From: Streptomyces sp. 1331.2
GTDB taxonomy: Bacteria > Actinomycetota > Actinomycetes > Streptomycetales > Streptomycetaceae
DNA length: 64,000 nucleotides
Direction: 5' to 3'
NCBI RefSeq assembly: GCF_900199205.1
Contig: NZ_OBMJ01000001.1
Span: 1,364,001 to 1,428,000 of the forward strand
The position numbers were made by a program, and so were the translations under genes. Shown piece after piece: positions 8,135 through 17,041 of the stretch; within the stretch, counting starts at the first letter, position 1, and every line of letters starts with the position of its first letter. The notes under the pieces were generated by a model. That model was given only the letters and a program-made list of their open reading frames with translations. It made no database searches and was not told the origin of the DNA.

Positions 8135-10015
8135 TCACTCCTCCACCGCCGCCGTGTTCAGCCGGGCGAGCCCGCTGCGGGTGGCGGCCACCACGATCCG
8201 GTCGCCCGGGGCGAGCTGCCGGGTGCGGTCGGGGAAGTTCCACTGCACCTGCGCGCTGCGGGCGAGGCGGACGGCGATCACCCGGACGCCGCCGGGGTCC
8301 TCCAGGTCGTGCCGGTTCAGGCCGATCAGCCCGCTGCCGTCCTCCACCGTCAACTCGGCGATCAACAGCACGTGCCGGAACACCGACAGCGTCCCGCGCA
8401 CCTCCCGCCCCATCAGCGCTGCCGCGAAGGCGGGCGCGGCCAGGTAGGAGACCGACCGCGAGGCCGCGTTGTCCAGCGTCTTGTAGAAGTGCCCGGCGAA
8501 GTTGTCGTCGAACAGCCGCACCACCACCCGGACTTCGGGATTGCCGTGCCGTGCCTCCAGCGCGGCCTCCAGGTTGGTGGCATCGTCGCCGCTCACCGCG
8601 ACCAGTGCCCGGCTGTGCTTCAGCCTGGCCCGGCGCAGCTGCTGCTCGAACGGGCCGTCGCCCATCACCACCGGGATCCCGAGCGCCCGGACGGCGGCGA
8701 TGCCGCGCGCCTGCGGGTCCCGCTCCATGCACACCACCGGCACGCCCAGATCGTGCAGTTGGGTGGCGACCCGGGTGCCGACGTTGCCGAGTCCGACGAC
8801 GATCACGTGGTCCCGGGTACCCGCCCCGGGGTTGCGCGGTTGCCCGCGCCGCCCCGAGCCCAGCACCTCGACCGCGATGGCGGTGGCCACCGGCGCGAAG
8901 GTGATCCCGCAGATGGTGATCACCACCTGGGCGACCCGCTGCCAGAGGCCGCCGGTGCCCGTACCGGCGGCGATGTCGGAGGGCTGGTCCGGCTGGGCGG
9001 CCCCGGCCAGGTCGAGCAGCGAGATGTAGACGGTCCAGCCGAAGTCCCGGTTGAGGTACCAGAGCACGCCGAACGCCATCAGCACGGCCGCGAGGGCGGT
9101 GAGCAGCACCATCCGCATCCGGGCGCTGGTGAAGAAGCGCATGGTGTCGAGCAGCCGCCAACGCAACCGCCGCCGCCAGCCGATCGGTTCCCGTGGCTCG
9201 ATCCGCAGCACCTGCAGCGCGGCGGTGCCGCCCGGTTCCCGTTCCGTTACGGGGTCGGCCGTGTCGGGGTCGGCGGCGGCTTCGGTGCCAGCTTCGGTGC
9301 CAGCGTCCATCGAGGCTTCGGGTTCGGGTTCGGGTTCGCGCCGTAAGCCTCCGGGCCGGATCGGTCCGTCGTCGCCGAACTCGCGGGCGAGCCGAACGAA
9401 TTCGGCCGAGTCGCCCTGCTGCTCGGGCAGCAGCCGGATCTTGCTGAGGTCCTGCCGGTCGATCTGGTCGGCGACCACGCAGAGTCGGTCGGAGGTGATC
9501 GCGTCGTCGAAGGCGATGTGCAGGTAACGCCCGTCGACCTCGACCGAGTTGGGGCGTCCGAGCGCGGCGGCCGCGAAGGCCGGGGCGGCGGTGGCGGAGC
9601 CGGAGAGTGCGGCGCCGTTCTTGAGCAGCCGTTCGATGTTCTCGCCGAGCCGCTGGTTGAACATCCGGAACACGATGCGGATGTCGGGGTTGTGATTCTG
9701 CGCGCTGAGCGCGGCGTGGATGTTCTCCTGGTCGCTTCCCTCGACCAGGGCCAGGCCGCGGGCGGTGCCGATGGACACCGCGCGCAGGGCCTCGTCGGTG
9801 ATGCTGGTGTACTCCACAACGGCCGCGACTCCGGCGAGTTGCTCGATCTGCGGCGCGTGGTCGCGGGTCCGGTCGGCGACCAGGACGACGACCGGGACCT
9901 CGTAGTGCTCCACGAGTTCCAGGATCAGCCGGTGCGCCAGCGCGTTGCCCCCGCAGACGATGTAGTGCTGGCAGATCGGCTCGACCGGAGGGGTCCCCCA
10001 CCCTTCAGAAGTCAT
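8135..10015 (-). CDS. Membrane protein with two RCK/TrkA-N domains
   Basis: A 626-residue protein with an N-terminal Rossmann-like TrkA-N domain (GGNALA at 22-27), an acidic linker (about 220-265), two predicted membrane spans (about 301-321 and 363-385) and a second TrkA-N domain (GLGNVG at 408-413). This layout resembles the ion-channel/NAD-binding proteins common in actinobacteria. The loop between the two spans contains no TVGYG-like potassium filter, so ion selectivity is unknown. The gene is monocistronic and convergent with the hydratase gene. Confidence 0.85.
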   Translation of the reverse strand: MTSEGWGTPPVEPICQHYIVCGGNALAHRLILELVEHYEVPVVVLVADRTRDHAPQIEQLAGVAAVVEYTSITDEALRAVSIGTARGLALVEGSDQENIHAALSAQNHNPDIRIVFRMFNQRLGENIERLLKNGAALSGSATAAPAFAAAALGRPNSVEVDGRYLHIAFDDAITSDRLCVVADQIDRQDLSKIRLLPEQQGDSAEFVRLAREFGDDGPIRPGGLRREPEPEPEASMDAGTEAGTEAAADPDTADPVTEREPGGTAALQVLRIEPREPIGWRRRLRWRLLDTMRFFTSARMRMVLLTALAAVLMAFGVLWYLNRDFGWTVYISLLDLAGAAQPDQPSDIAAGTGTGGLWQRVAQVVITICGITFAPVATAIAVEVLGSGRRGQPRNPGAGTRDHVIVVGLGNVGTRVATQLHDLGVPVVCMERDPQARGIAAVRALGIPVVMGDGPFEQQLRRARLKHSRALVAVSGDDATNLEAALEARHGNPEVRVVVRLFDDNFAGHFYKTLDNAASRSVSYLAAPAFAAALMGREVRGTLSVFRHVLLIAELTVEDGSGLIGLNRHDLEDPGGVRVIAVRLARSAQVQWNFPDRTRQLAPGDRIVVAATRSGLARLNTAAVEE

Positions 10016-10220
10016 ACCGCCGGATGATATCGACGGCGAGTGTCCGGAGGATGTCGTTCCGGCGACTGCGGCGAATCCCTCGAACGGCGGTATCCGGCAC
10101 GCGGTCCGGCGGCGGTGCGAAGAGGCTGGGGTTCGTTCCCTGCCCGTCGTTCCCTGCGCTCCGTCCCCTCTCCCTCTCCGTCTCCCTCCCCGTCGAATTC
10201 AGCCCGAGGAGTATGCCATC

Positions 10221-10820
10221 GTGGTTCCTCCGATCGTCACCCCCGACGGTTCCCCGATCCAGGGACCGCTCGGCATGCTCGCCAAGGCCGCCTGGCAGGT
10301 CCTGCTGGTCGCCGGACTCGCCTCGCTCGCCCTCGGGATCGTGGTCTTCGCCTGGCCGGAGGAGACGCTGCTGGTGGTGGGCGTGCTCTTCGGCCTCTAC
10401 CTGCTGGTGATCGGCATCGTGCAGCTGGTCGCCGCCTTCGGCACCCACGTCACCACCGCACTACGGGTGATGGCCTTCATCAGCGGGGCGCTCTGCGTGC
10501 TGCTGGGGCTGCTCTGCTTCCGCAGCGCGGTGCGGTCGCTGGTGCTGCTCGCACTCTGGATCGGCATCGGCTGGCTCTTCCGCGGCATCACCCAGCTCGC
10601 CGCCGCGATCTCCGACCCCCTGATGCCGGCCCGCGGCTGGCAGGCCTTCGCGGGCGTGGCCAACACGCTGGCCGGCGTGCTGCTCCTGGTCTGGCCGGTC
10701 GAGTCGATCGCCGCGCTGGCCGTTCTGGCCGGCTGCTGGCTGGTGATCCTGGGCCTGATCGAGATCGTGACGGCGGTCCAGGTACGAAGTCGCGCCAAGC
10801 AGATCCCCTCGGGGACCTGA
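10221..10820 (+). CDS. HdeD-like (DUF308) integral membrane protein
   Basis: A 199-residue, very hydrophobic protein with about six evenly spaced membrane segments and the internal pseudo-repeats typical of HdeD/DUF308 proteins (FAWPEETLLVVGVLFGLYLL near the start, VWPVESIAALAVLAGCWLV near the end). The function of actinobacterial members is not established. The GTG at 10221 follows a GAGGAG site at suitable distance. A perfect palindrome after the stop probably terminates transcription. Confidence 0.85.
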   Translation: MVPPIVTPDGSPIQGPLGMLAKAAWQVLLVAGLASLALGIVVFAWPEETLLVVGVLFGLYLLVIGIVQLVAAFGTHVTTALRVMAFISGALCVLLGLLCFRSAVRSLVLLALWIGIGWLFRGITQLAAAISDPLMPARGWQAFAGVANTLAGVLLLVWPVESIAALAVLAGCWLVILGLIEIVTAVQVRSRAKQIPSGT

Positions 10821-10835
10821 CCAGCGGATCGCGGA

Positions 10836-10877
10836 CGCCGCGGCCGTGATGCCGGCGCCGGCATCACGGCCGCGGCG
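10836..10877. terminator. 42-base perfect palindrome between convergent genes
   Basis: Bases 10836-10855 pair perfectly with 10858-10877 (20 base pairs, two-base centre). The palindrome lies 15 bases after the HdeD-like stop and includes the stop codon of the convergent gene at 10864. No T-run follows, as is common for terminators in high-GC actinobacteria. A bidirectional terminator is the likely role. Confidence 0.8.
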
Positions 10878-11502
10878 CGTAACCGAGCCGGAAGGTGGCG
10901 GCCTCCAGCCCTTCCGGGGTGAGCCGGACCCCGGTCAGCCGCTCGGCCAGCGCGAACGCGGCCTCGGTGTGCAGCTCGTACCGCTCCCCGTCGAGGTGGA
11001 AGCCGCAGGCCGTCAGCAGCTCGACGGTGCCCGGGGCGTCGGCGTCCGAGCCGTGCCGCTGGTCGGCGAAGAGCGGCTCGAACTGGAGCCGGCAGTCGCT
11101 GTGCTCCCACCAGTTGAAGTGGTCCTCGCCCATGGCGCCCCGGTAGTGCGAGACCAGCCGGGTGCCGTCGGCGAGGCCGGGGATCAGCTCGTACAGGCTC
11201 CCGAGGTAGCCGAAGGCCTCGACCGCGAGTGCCCAGCCGTCCAGTTCGGTGACGGCGACGAGCAGCCGGTCGTCGTCCTCGCCGAGCAGGGCCTCGGCCT
11301 CCTCGTCCTCACCGTCGTCGAAGGTCTCCCAGGCCTGGACCACGGCGCCCAGCCCGGTGACCTCGCGGCCGGGCAGGGCGTCGAAGCGCCGCAGCAGCTC
11401 CTCGGCGGAGATCCCCCGGACCTGGGTGAGGCAGTACGCCTCGCCCAGGACGGGGTAGCGCTGTTCGAACCAGGTGTAGTCGGTGGCGTGTGCGGTGGTC
11501 AT
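10864..11502 (-). CDS. Hypothetical protein, DUF6461-like
   Basis: A 212-residue acidic soluble protein (start MTTAHATDYTWFE) with no catalytic motif I recognise. It resembles the small Streptomyces proteins carrying DUF6461, which are related to SUKH-like immunity proteins, but this is a weak resemblance by eye. Visible conserved-looking blocks are WALAVEAFGYLGS and HYRGAMGEDHFNWWE. The start is the ATG at 11502; the longer open frame is shadow sequence of the neighbouring CoA-transferase gene. Confidence 0.75.
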   Translation of the reverse strand: MTTAHATDYTWFEQRYPVLGEAYCLTQVRGISAEELLRRFDALPGREVTGLGAVVQAWETFDDGEDEEAEALLGEDDDRLLVAVTELDGWALAVEAFGYLGSLYELIPGLADGTRLVSHYRGAMGEDHFNWWEHSDCRLQFEPLFADQRHGSDADAPGTVELLTACGFHLDGERYELHTEAAFALAERLTGVRLTPEGLEAATFRLGYAPRP

Positions 11503-11554
11503 GGCCCCGATGATGCCGGACCCCACCGACAACGCCGGTCGGGTGGCGCCGGGG

Positions 11555-13126
11555 TCAGAGCCAGACCGGCGCGTCCGTCCCCCACCGCCCGGGCGGGCGC
11601 GACCAGTCGGTGGGCGCGCCCTCGTACCCGATCGGCGGCAGGGCGTGGCGCAGTCGCCCGTACGCGGAGTCCGTCTCGACGAGCCACCGGGACGGGTCGT
11701 AGGCCTCGGCGGCGTGCGCCTCGGGGGCGTGCACCTCGGGGGCGTGGGGCTCGGGCGAGGCCTGGGCCGGCTTCTCCGGTTCGATGCCGTGCAGCAGCCA
11801 GGAAGCCGTGCCGGCGAGGGCGAAGCGCAGGTGGCGGCCGCCGGGGCGGCGGGTGCGCTGGTCGGTGAGGGCGCGCAGGACGGCGGCGGCGATGAGGTAT
11901 CCGGTGCCGTGGTCGAGGGCCTGGGCGGGCAGGACGCCGGGTCGGCCGTCGGGGCCGGCCTCGTGGCCGGCGATGCCGACGCCGGCCTGCACCAGGCTGT
12001 CGAAGCCGCGTCGCCAGGCCCACGGGCCCCGCCAGCCCCAGGCGCAGATCTGGGCCACGACCAGGTCGGGGCGGCGGGCGAACAGCGCGTCGGGGGCGAG
12101 GCCGTGGGCGTCGAGGGCACCGGGGCGGTAGCCGCTGACGACGACGTCGGCGGTGGCCAGCAGTTCCTCGAAGACGGCGCGTTCGGCGGGCTCGGCGAGG
12201 TCGAGGCGGGTGGAGCGCTTGCCGAAGCCGGTGTCGGCGTGGGCGTCCTCGGCCTCGGGCAGTCGGGGCGAGTCGATGCGCAGGACGTCGGCGCCGAGCA
12301 GCGCGAGGGTGCGGGTGGCAACGGGGCCGGCGATGACCCGGGTGAGGTCGAGGACCCGGACCCCCGCGGCGGGCCGGTCCACCGGGGCCGCACCGAGCGG
12401 ACGGGCCCCGGCGGCAGCGGCGCCTTCGGCCTCGCCGCCGACGACGTCGACCTCCCACTTCTCCACCAGGGGGTGCATGGCCGTACTCACCGGCGCGACA
12501 GCCACCGCGAGCGCCCCCGCCGCGTACGCGCGCTCCTGGACCTGCTCGGCCGGCAGCGTGCGGAGCATCTCGGCGAGTTGCTCGGGCCCGGCGTCGGCGG
12601 CGAGGTCGAGGGCGGCGAGCAGCCGGGCGCGGTGGTGCGGGTAGTTGGCGTGGGTGCGCACCCAGCCGTCGGCGGTGCGCCAGAAGCCGGAGTGCGGGGC
12701 GAAGTTGACGGGCGTACGGCCGTCGACCGTCAGGTGTCGCTCGCTGACGAAGGCGGTGGCGACCGCACCCTCGTCCACCCGGACGGCGGGTACGGGGCCA
12801 CCGCTGCGCAGGGCGGCCAGTTCGGCGGCGGCGAGCGAGCAGGCGGCCACGGTGGCCCGGGCGAGACGCCGCACCGGCAGGCCGGAGGGCAGGACGTCCT
12901 GCGGGCCGTGGAAGCTCACCCGCTCCAGCAGGTCGGGCGGTCCGCCGAGGGCCGCCCAGGCATCGGCGGTCGCACGGTCGACGGTGGCGCGGTCGGCGGT
13001 GGCACCTCCGGCAGGCGCACCTCCGGCGGGCCCGCCACCTGCGGGTTCACCTCCGGCGGATTCACCCCCGGCGCTCGCGGGACGGACGGAGCCTTCGGGC
13101 AGCGGACGATCGGTCATGACCGGCAT
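11555..13126 (-). CDS. CaiB/BaiF-family CoA-transferase
   Basis: A 523-residue class III CoA-transferase. The core signature VRVLDLTRVIAGPVATRTLA followed by GADVLRID, and later HGTGYLIAAAVL, match the family. The conserved nucleophilic Asp would lie in the RRGFDSLVQ region but I cannot fix it by eye. The N-terminal 40 residues are a low-complexity run of AGG-containing repeats. The ATG at 13126 has GGGGAG only 4-5 bases upstream; the ATG at 13117 is an alternative. Substrate acids are unknown. Confidence 0.85.
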   Translation of the reverse strand: MPVMTDRPLPEGSVRPASAGGESAGGEPAGGGPAGGAPAGGATADRATVDRATADAWAALGGPPDLLERVSFHGPQDVLPSGLPVRRLARATVAACSLAAAELAALRSGGPVPAVRVDEGAVATAFVSERHLTVDGRTPVNFAPHSGFWRTADGWVRTHANYPHHRARLLAALDLAADAGPEQLAEMLRTLPAEQVQERAYAAGALAVAVAPVSTAMHPLVEKWEVDVVGGEAEGAAAAGARPLGAAPVDRPAAGVRVLDLTRVIAGPVATRTLALLGADVLRIDSPRLPEAEDAHADTGFGKRSTRLDLAEPAERAVFEELLATADVVVSGYRPGALDAHGLAPDALFARRPDLVVAQICAWGWRGPWAWRRGFDSLVQAGVGIAGHEAGPDGRPGVLPAQALDHGTGYLIAAAVLRALTDQRTRRPGGRHLRFALAGTASWLLHGIEPEKPAQASPEPHAPEVHAPEAHAAEAYDPSRWLVETDSAYGRLRHALPPIGYEGAPTDWSRPPGRWGTDAPVWL

Positions 13127-13316
13127 TGTGCTCCCCTTCTCACGCGCTCGCCGTGACGCCCGCCACCAGCACCGGGGAGACGCAACACGGGCAGGGCGGC
13201 GTGGAGGTGGCCGGTCCTGACGACGCGGCAGCTGAAGTCCGATTCGGGGGCTGGCGATCGGGAGCTGGCGATCGGGAGCTGTCGGTTCGCCGGGTACGGT
13301 GCGAGACCGCGGGGGC

Positions 13317-14612
13317 TCAGAAGGTGAAGCGCAGCGAACGGACCCGGTGGTCGAAGCTGGACGGGACGAGCTCCGGCTCGCCGACCGAACGCGCCTCGGG
13401 CAGGCGGGTGAACAGTTCACGGAACAGCGCCGTCATCTCCTGTCGGGCCAGGTGCGCGCCGAGGCAGTAGTGCGGGCCTCCGCCGCCGTAGCCGAGGTGC
13501 GGGTTGGGGGTGCGGGTGATGTCGAAGGCGTCCGGGTCGGGGAAGACGGCCTCGTCGCGGTTGGCCGACCCGTAGAACAGCGCGACCTTCTCCCCCGCGC
13601 GCAGCAGCGGGCCGCCGGGGCCGCCGAGCTCGTGGTCGACGGCCAGGGTCCGGTGGAACTGGATGATCGGCGTGGCATGGCGGACGATCTCGTCGACCGC
13701 GCCGCCGAGCCGGCCGTCCGGGTCGGAGAGGAGCAGGGCGCGCTGTTCGGGGTGGACGGTCAGCAGGTGCAGGCCGTGGGCGAGTGCGTTGCGGGTGGTC
13801 TCGACCCCGGCGACCAGCAGGAGGGTGAAGAAGGCGCCGAGTTCGCGGCCGGTGAGCCGGCGGCCGTCGACGTCGGCGGTGACCAGCGCGGAGATCAGGT
13901 CCTCCGCCGGCCGGCGGCGGCGTTCCCGGCCGATCCCGGCCACGATGCCCTGCATCCGGGCGAGCGCCCGCAGCCCGCGGCCGGGCGACCGGAGCCGGTC
14001 GCGCAGCGAGCGCGCCACGCCGATGTCCGCGGAGGTGCGGTTGACCAGGTCGAGGATGGCGCGGCGCGGCTGCTCGGGGATGCCCATCATGGTGCAGATC
14101 ACCTGGAACGGGAGTTCGGCGGCGACGGCGGCCACGAAGTCCTCCGGCCGCTCCCGCTCGACCCGGTCGACGAGGGCGGTGCTGATCCGGCGGACGTCCT
14201 CCTCGACCCGGCCGAGCAGCCGCGGGGTGAAGGCCCGGGAGACGATCCGGCGCAGCTGGGCGTGGCGGGGGTCGTCCAGGTTCACCATCGAGTCGCCGAA
14301 GAGCAGCCGGACCCAGCGGGCCGGGGCGGGGGTGGTGACGCCTGGGCCGCTGAGGAAGACGGCGGGGGTGCGGCTGGCCTCGGCCACGTGGGCGTGGCGG
14401 ACCAGGGCGTGGAAGCCCCTTCCGGTGGCGCGGTCGCCGAAGAACACCGGGCCGGGGCGGCGGCGCAGCTCGGCGAAGGCGGCGGCGCGGGCGGGGGCGG
14501 GCAGCCGCCAGAAGCCGGGGTCGGCGAGGTCGGCGAGGTCGGCGAGGTCGGCCTGGTCCGCGCGGGCGACTTGGTCGGCGGGGCCCTGCGTGGCGTCCGT
14601 CGGCGTCTCCAA
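13317..14612 (-). CDS. Cytochrome P450
   Basis: A 431-residue class I bacterial P450. It has the I-helix oxygen-activation motif AGVETT (268-273), the K-helix ExxR (E308/R311) and the haem loop with Cys383 (GPHYCLGAH). The segment NLDDPRHAQLRRIVSRAFTP recalls CYP124/125/142-type lipid and steroid hydroxylases, a weak family guess. The start is TTG at 14612, preceded by GGGAGG. The N terminus carries a tandem ADL repeat from a 9-base DNA repeat. No ferredoxin partner is adjacent. Confidence 0.92.
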   Translation of the reverse strand: METPTDATQGPADQVARADQADLADLADLADPGFWRLPAPARAAAFAELRRRPGPVFFGDRATGRGFHALVRHAHVAEASRTPAVFLSGPGVTTPAPARWVRLLFGDSMVNLDDPRHAQLRRIVSRAFTPRLLGRVEEDVRRISTALVDRVERERPEDFVAAVAAELPFQVICTMMGIPEQPRRAILDLVNRTSADIGVARSLRDRLRSPGRGLRALARMQGIVAGIGRERRRRPAEDLISALVTADVDGRRLTGRELGAFFTLLLVAGVETTRNALAHGLHLLTVHPEQRALLLSDPDGRLGGAVDEIVRHATPIIQFHRTLAVDHELGGPGGPLLRAGEKVALFYGSANRDEAVFPDPDAFDITRTPNPHLGYGGGGPHYCLGAHLARQEMTALFRELFTRLPEARSVGEPELVPSSFDHRVRSLRFTF

Positions 14613-14880
14613 GGTCGGACCTCCCTGCTACTGGACGGCATCGTTCCGACATGTACGGAACGAACGGGCAAACCGCACGTGCCGGCCTGCGCACATTTAG
14701 TGATCAGGCGGTGACCACTTGTCAAGCTGCATCGATGGTCGTACGAGCAGACGTTCGGACTGGAGTGCGGGAAGGCGGCCGTCGACCCGACCTCCGGGCG
14801 AACGGCCGGGCATGGTCTCACGGGGCGGAACCGGCCAATACCGGAGGGTGCGGTACGGGCCGGGCGGGCCGGGTGCGACG

Positions 14881-15765
14881 ATGAGTGCCATCGTGATGAC
14901 CGACCGGATCCGCCAGCTGCGCGCCGTGGTCTTCGCCGCGTTGTGCGTGGCGATGGCCGCCACGGCGCACGTCGCCATGGCCGGGCCCGGGGTCTCGCCG
15001 ACAGTGCTGACCGGCGCGTTCGGGGCGGTCCTCGGGCTGACCTGGCTGCTCGCCGGGAAGCGGCGCGGGCTCGGCGCGATCAGCGCCTGGATGGTCGCGG
15101 CGCAGACCGCACTGCACCTGCTGTTCGAACAGGCCGGGGCGCTCGCCCGCGGAGGCGGCGGCCTCGGCCGGCTCGCCACCACGGACTGGACGGCCCTGCT
15201 GCTCTGCAACCCGGACCGCGCGCCCGGCGGACTCTCGCCGGTCGAACTGGCCCGGATGGCGGGCATCGACCCGGACGCCCCACCGGCCACCGGCGGCCTG
15301 CACCCGATGACCGGGATGCACCACGGCACCGCGACCATGGGGCCGTCGGCCGACGCGATGGCCATGAACGGTGGCCTGTCCGGGATGGCGGGGATGCCCG
15401 GCATGACCGGCGGCACGTCCCAAGGGATGTCGCACGGCATGGCTCAGGGCATGACTCACGGCATGTCGCACGGCATGTCGCCGGGGATGGCCGCCGCCCA
15501 CGTGCTGGCCGCGCTGGCTTGCGCCCTGCTGCTGTGGCGCGGCGACGCGGCACTGGTCCGGCTCTTCGAACTGCTCGGCGCCCTCGGCTCCGTCGTGACG
15601 GGGGCGCTGCTGCTCCCGCTTCTGGCGCTCTTCGCACGCCCCTTCGGCTACCGGGCCCCGACCCCGCCCCGGCCCACCGACGACCCGGCCTGCCCGCCCC
15701 GGTCGGTGCTGCTCACGCATGCCGTGGTCCGGCGCGGGCCGCCGGCCTTCGCCCTCGCCTGCTGA
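14881..15765 (+). CDS. Met/His-rich integral membrane protein
   Basis: A 294-residue protein with about five hydrophobic segments (around 15-35, 40-58, 65-85, 205-220 and 225-250) and a long loop, 141-203, packed with Met, His and Gly (repeated GMSHGM-type units). Such Met/His loops occur in copper-handling proteins, so metal binding is plausible but inferred. It resembles actinobacterial DUF5134-like membrane proteins. A divergent anti-sigma/ECF sigma pair lies just downstream. The ATG at 14881 lacks an obvious ribosome site. Confidence 0.8.
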   Translation: MSAIVMTDRIRQLRAVVFAALCVAMAATAHVAMAGPGVSPTVLTGAFGAVLGLTWLLAGKRRGLGAISAWMVAAQTALHLLFEQAGALARGGGGLGRLATTDWTALLLCNPDRAPGGLSPVELARMAGIDPDAPPATGGLHPMTGMHHGTATMGPSADAMAMNGGLSGMAGMPGMTGGTSQGMSHGMAQGMTHGMSHGMSPGMAAAHVLAALACALLLWRGDAALVRLFELLGALGSVVTGALLLPLLALFARPFGYRAPTPPRPTDDPACPPRSVLLTHAVVRRGPPAFALAC

Positions 15766-16047
15766 CGCGCCCGCCGCTCCGCTCCCCCGGCCGCCACCGG
15801 CCGCCGGAACCCCGCGACGGGCAGGTCGCCCTGCCGTACGGCCGTGCCCTTCCGCCGGCGTGCCGCCAGGGCGCGGGCCCGCGTCCGCCCTCGTGCCTTC
15901 CCGCTTGACCGGGAGGTGCGACGAGCCGCGCGGCCGCCCACGGACGCCGACGGCGCCGCCCTGCGCGGGCGCCGTCCCCCGCCTTCCCCTCGGGACCTTT
16001 CCATGCCTGACTACGACGGCGCACCGGCTCGGCCCGGCGCCACCGTC

Positions 16048-16311
16048 CTACCGCTGCCCGGCCTGCGGGCCGCCCTCCTGCCCGGTCGCGAGCTCGGCCG
16101 ACAGCCGGGCCGACAGCCTGGCCGACCACTCGGCCGAGGGCCCGTCGGCGGCGGCCGCCCGTACGTGGCCGCCCAGCTGCTCCGCCCGGGCCAGCCACTC
16201 CCGGCAGCCGGTGCAGCGCGCCACGTGCTTGTCCAGCCGGGTGTCCGGCAGACCGCTCGGTTCGCCGTCGAGCCGGGCGGACAGAGCGGTCCGGAACTGC
16301 GCACATCTCAT
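16048..16311 (-). CDS. Zinc-type (zf-HC2/ZAS) anti-sigma factor
   Basis: An 87-residue soluble protein with C3 and the ZAS motif H29-x3-C33-x2-C36 (HVARCTGC), as in RsrA-like anti-sigma factors. It has no membrane segment, so it would act in the cytoplasm. I start it at the ATG at 16311 because the motif spacing fits the family; a longer frame to 16449 overlaps the sigma gene on the other strand. It is transcribed divergently from the sigma gene, with 55 bases between them, rather than cotranscribed with it. Confidence 0.85.
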   Translation of the reverse strand: MRCAQFRTALSARLDGEPSGLPDTRLDKHVARCTGCREWLARAEQLGGHVRAAAADGPSAEWSARLSARLSAELATGQEGGPQAGQR

Positions 16312-16366
16312 GTGACCATCGTCTCGCACAGCGCCCGCGGCGTGACCGGCCGGGTCGGAGGACGCC

Positions 16367-16930
16367 GTGGATGACGAACAGCTCACCGCGCTCGCACTGA
16401 CCGCCCGCTCCGGCCGCGCGGCCGACGTCGAGGCCTTCGTCCGTGCCACCCAGCGGGACGTCTGGCGCTTCGTCGCTCACCTGACCGACGTGCAGTCCGC
16501 CGACGACCTGGCGCAGGAGACCTTCCTGCGCGCGCTGCGCGGTCTGCCCGCGTTCGCCGGGCGCTCCTCGGCCCGCACCTGGCTGCTGTCGATCGCCCGG
16601 CGCACGGTGATCGACCGTTACCGGATGGCCGCCGCCCGGCCGCGCTGCGCGGCACTGCCGGACTGGCAGGAGGCGGCGGAGCGGCAGGGCGGCGCACCGG
16701 AGGCCGGGTTCGAGGACGGGGTCGCGCTCGACGACCTGCTCGACCGGGTGCCCGCCCAGCGCCGGGAGGCGTTCGTGCTCACCCAGGTGGTCGGCCTGAG
16801 CTACGCCGAGGCGGCCCAGGTCGCCGGCTGCCCGGTCGGCACCGTCCGCTCCCGGGTCGCCCGGGCCCGGGAGGAGCTGATAGCGCGGCTGCGGGCGGCG
16901 GACGCCGGGGAACTCGCGACCGCCTGCTGA
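16367..16930 (+). CDS. ECF-family RNA polymerase sigma factor
   Basis: A 187-residue sigma factor with region 2 (ADDLAQETFLRALRGL) and region 4 with its helix-turn-helix (LSYAEAAQVAGCPVGTVRSR). There is no C-terminal extension. The size and region 4 sequence resemble the SigC/RpoE class of actinobacterial ECF factors. A probable zinc anti-sigma is encoded divergently 55 bases away, so the two may control each other. The gene is followed by the third period-7 hairpin. Confidence 0.92.
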   Translation: MDDEQLTALALTARSGRAADVEAFVRATQRDVWRFVAHLTDVQSADDLAQETFLRALRGLPAFAGRSSARTWLLSIARRTVIDRYRMAAARPRCAALPDWQEAAERQGGAPEAGFEDGVALDDLLDRVPAQRREAFVLTQVVGLSYAEAAQVAGCPVGTVRSRVARAREELIARLRAADAGELATAC

Positions 16931-16958
16931 GCAGGCGGGGCGGGTCGGGCGAACAAAA

Positions 16959-17041
16959 AACAGCTGACAGATAACAGATTTCGAAATCTGTTATCTGTCA
17001 GCTGTTATCTGTCAGCTGTCATCTGTCACCTGTCGGCCGTC
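16959..17041. repeat. Period-7 repeat array with 48-base perfect palindrome (locus 3)
   Basis: Units AACAGCT, GACAGAT and AACAGAT lead into a perfect palindrome (16959-16981 with 16984-17006) centred on TTCGAA. Five further inverted units follow: ATCTGTC, AGCTGTC, ATCTGTC, ACCTGTC and GGCCGTC. It lies 29 bases after the sigma gene stop and before a same-strand MFS gene. It therefore separates tandem rather than convergent genes. A terminator role is likely. Confidence 0.85.

Noticed and set aside
15766..16047. Small genes in the 282-base gap after the Met/His-rich gene
   Set aside because: Open frames exist on both strands but have Arg/Pro/Ala-rich shadow composition and no start signal.
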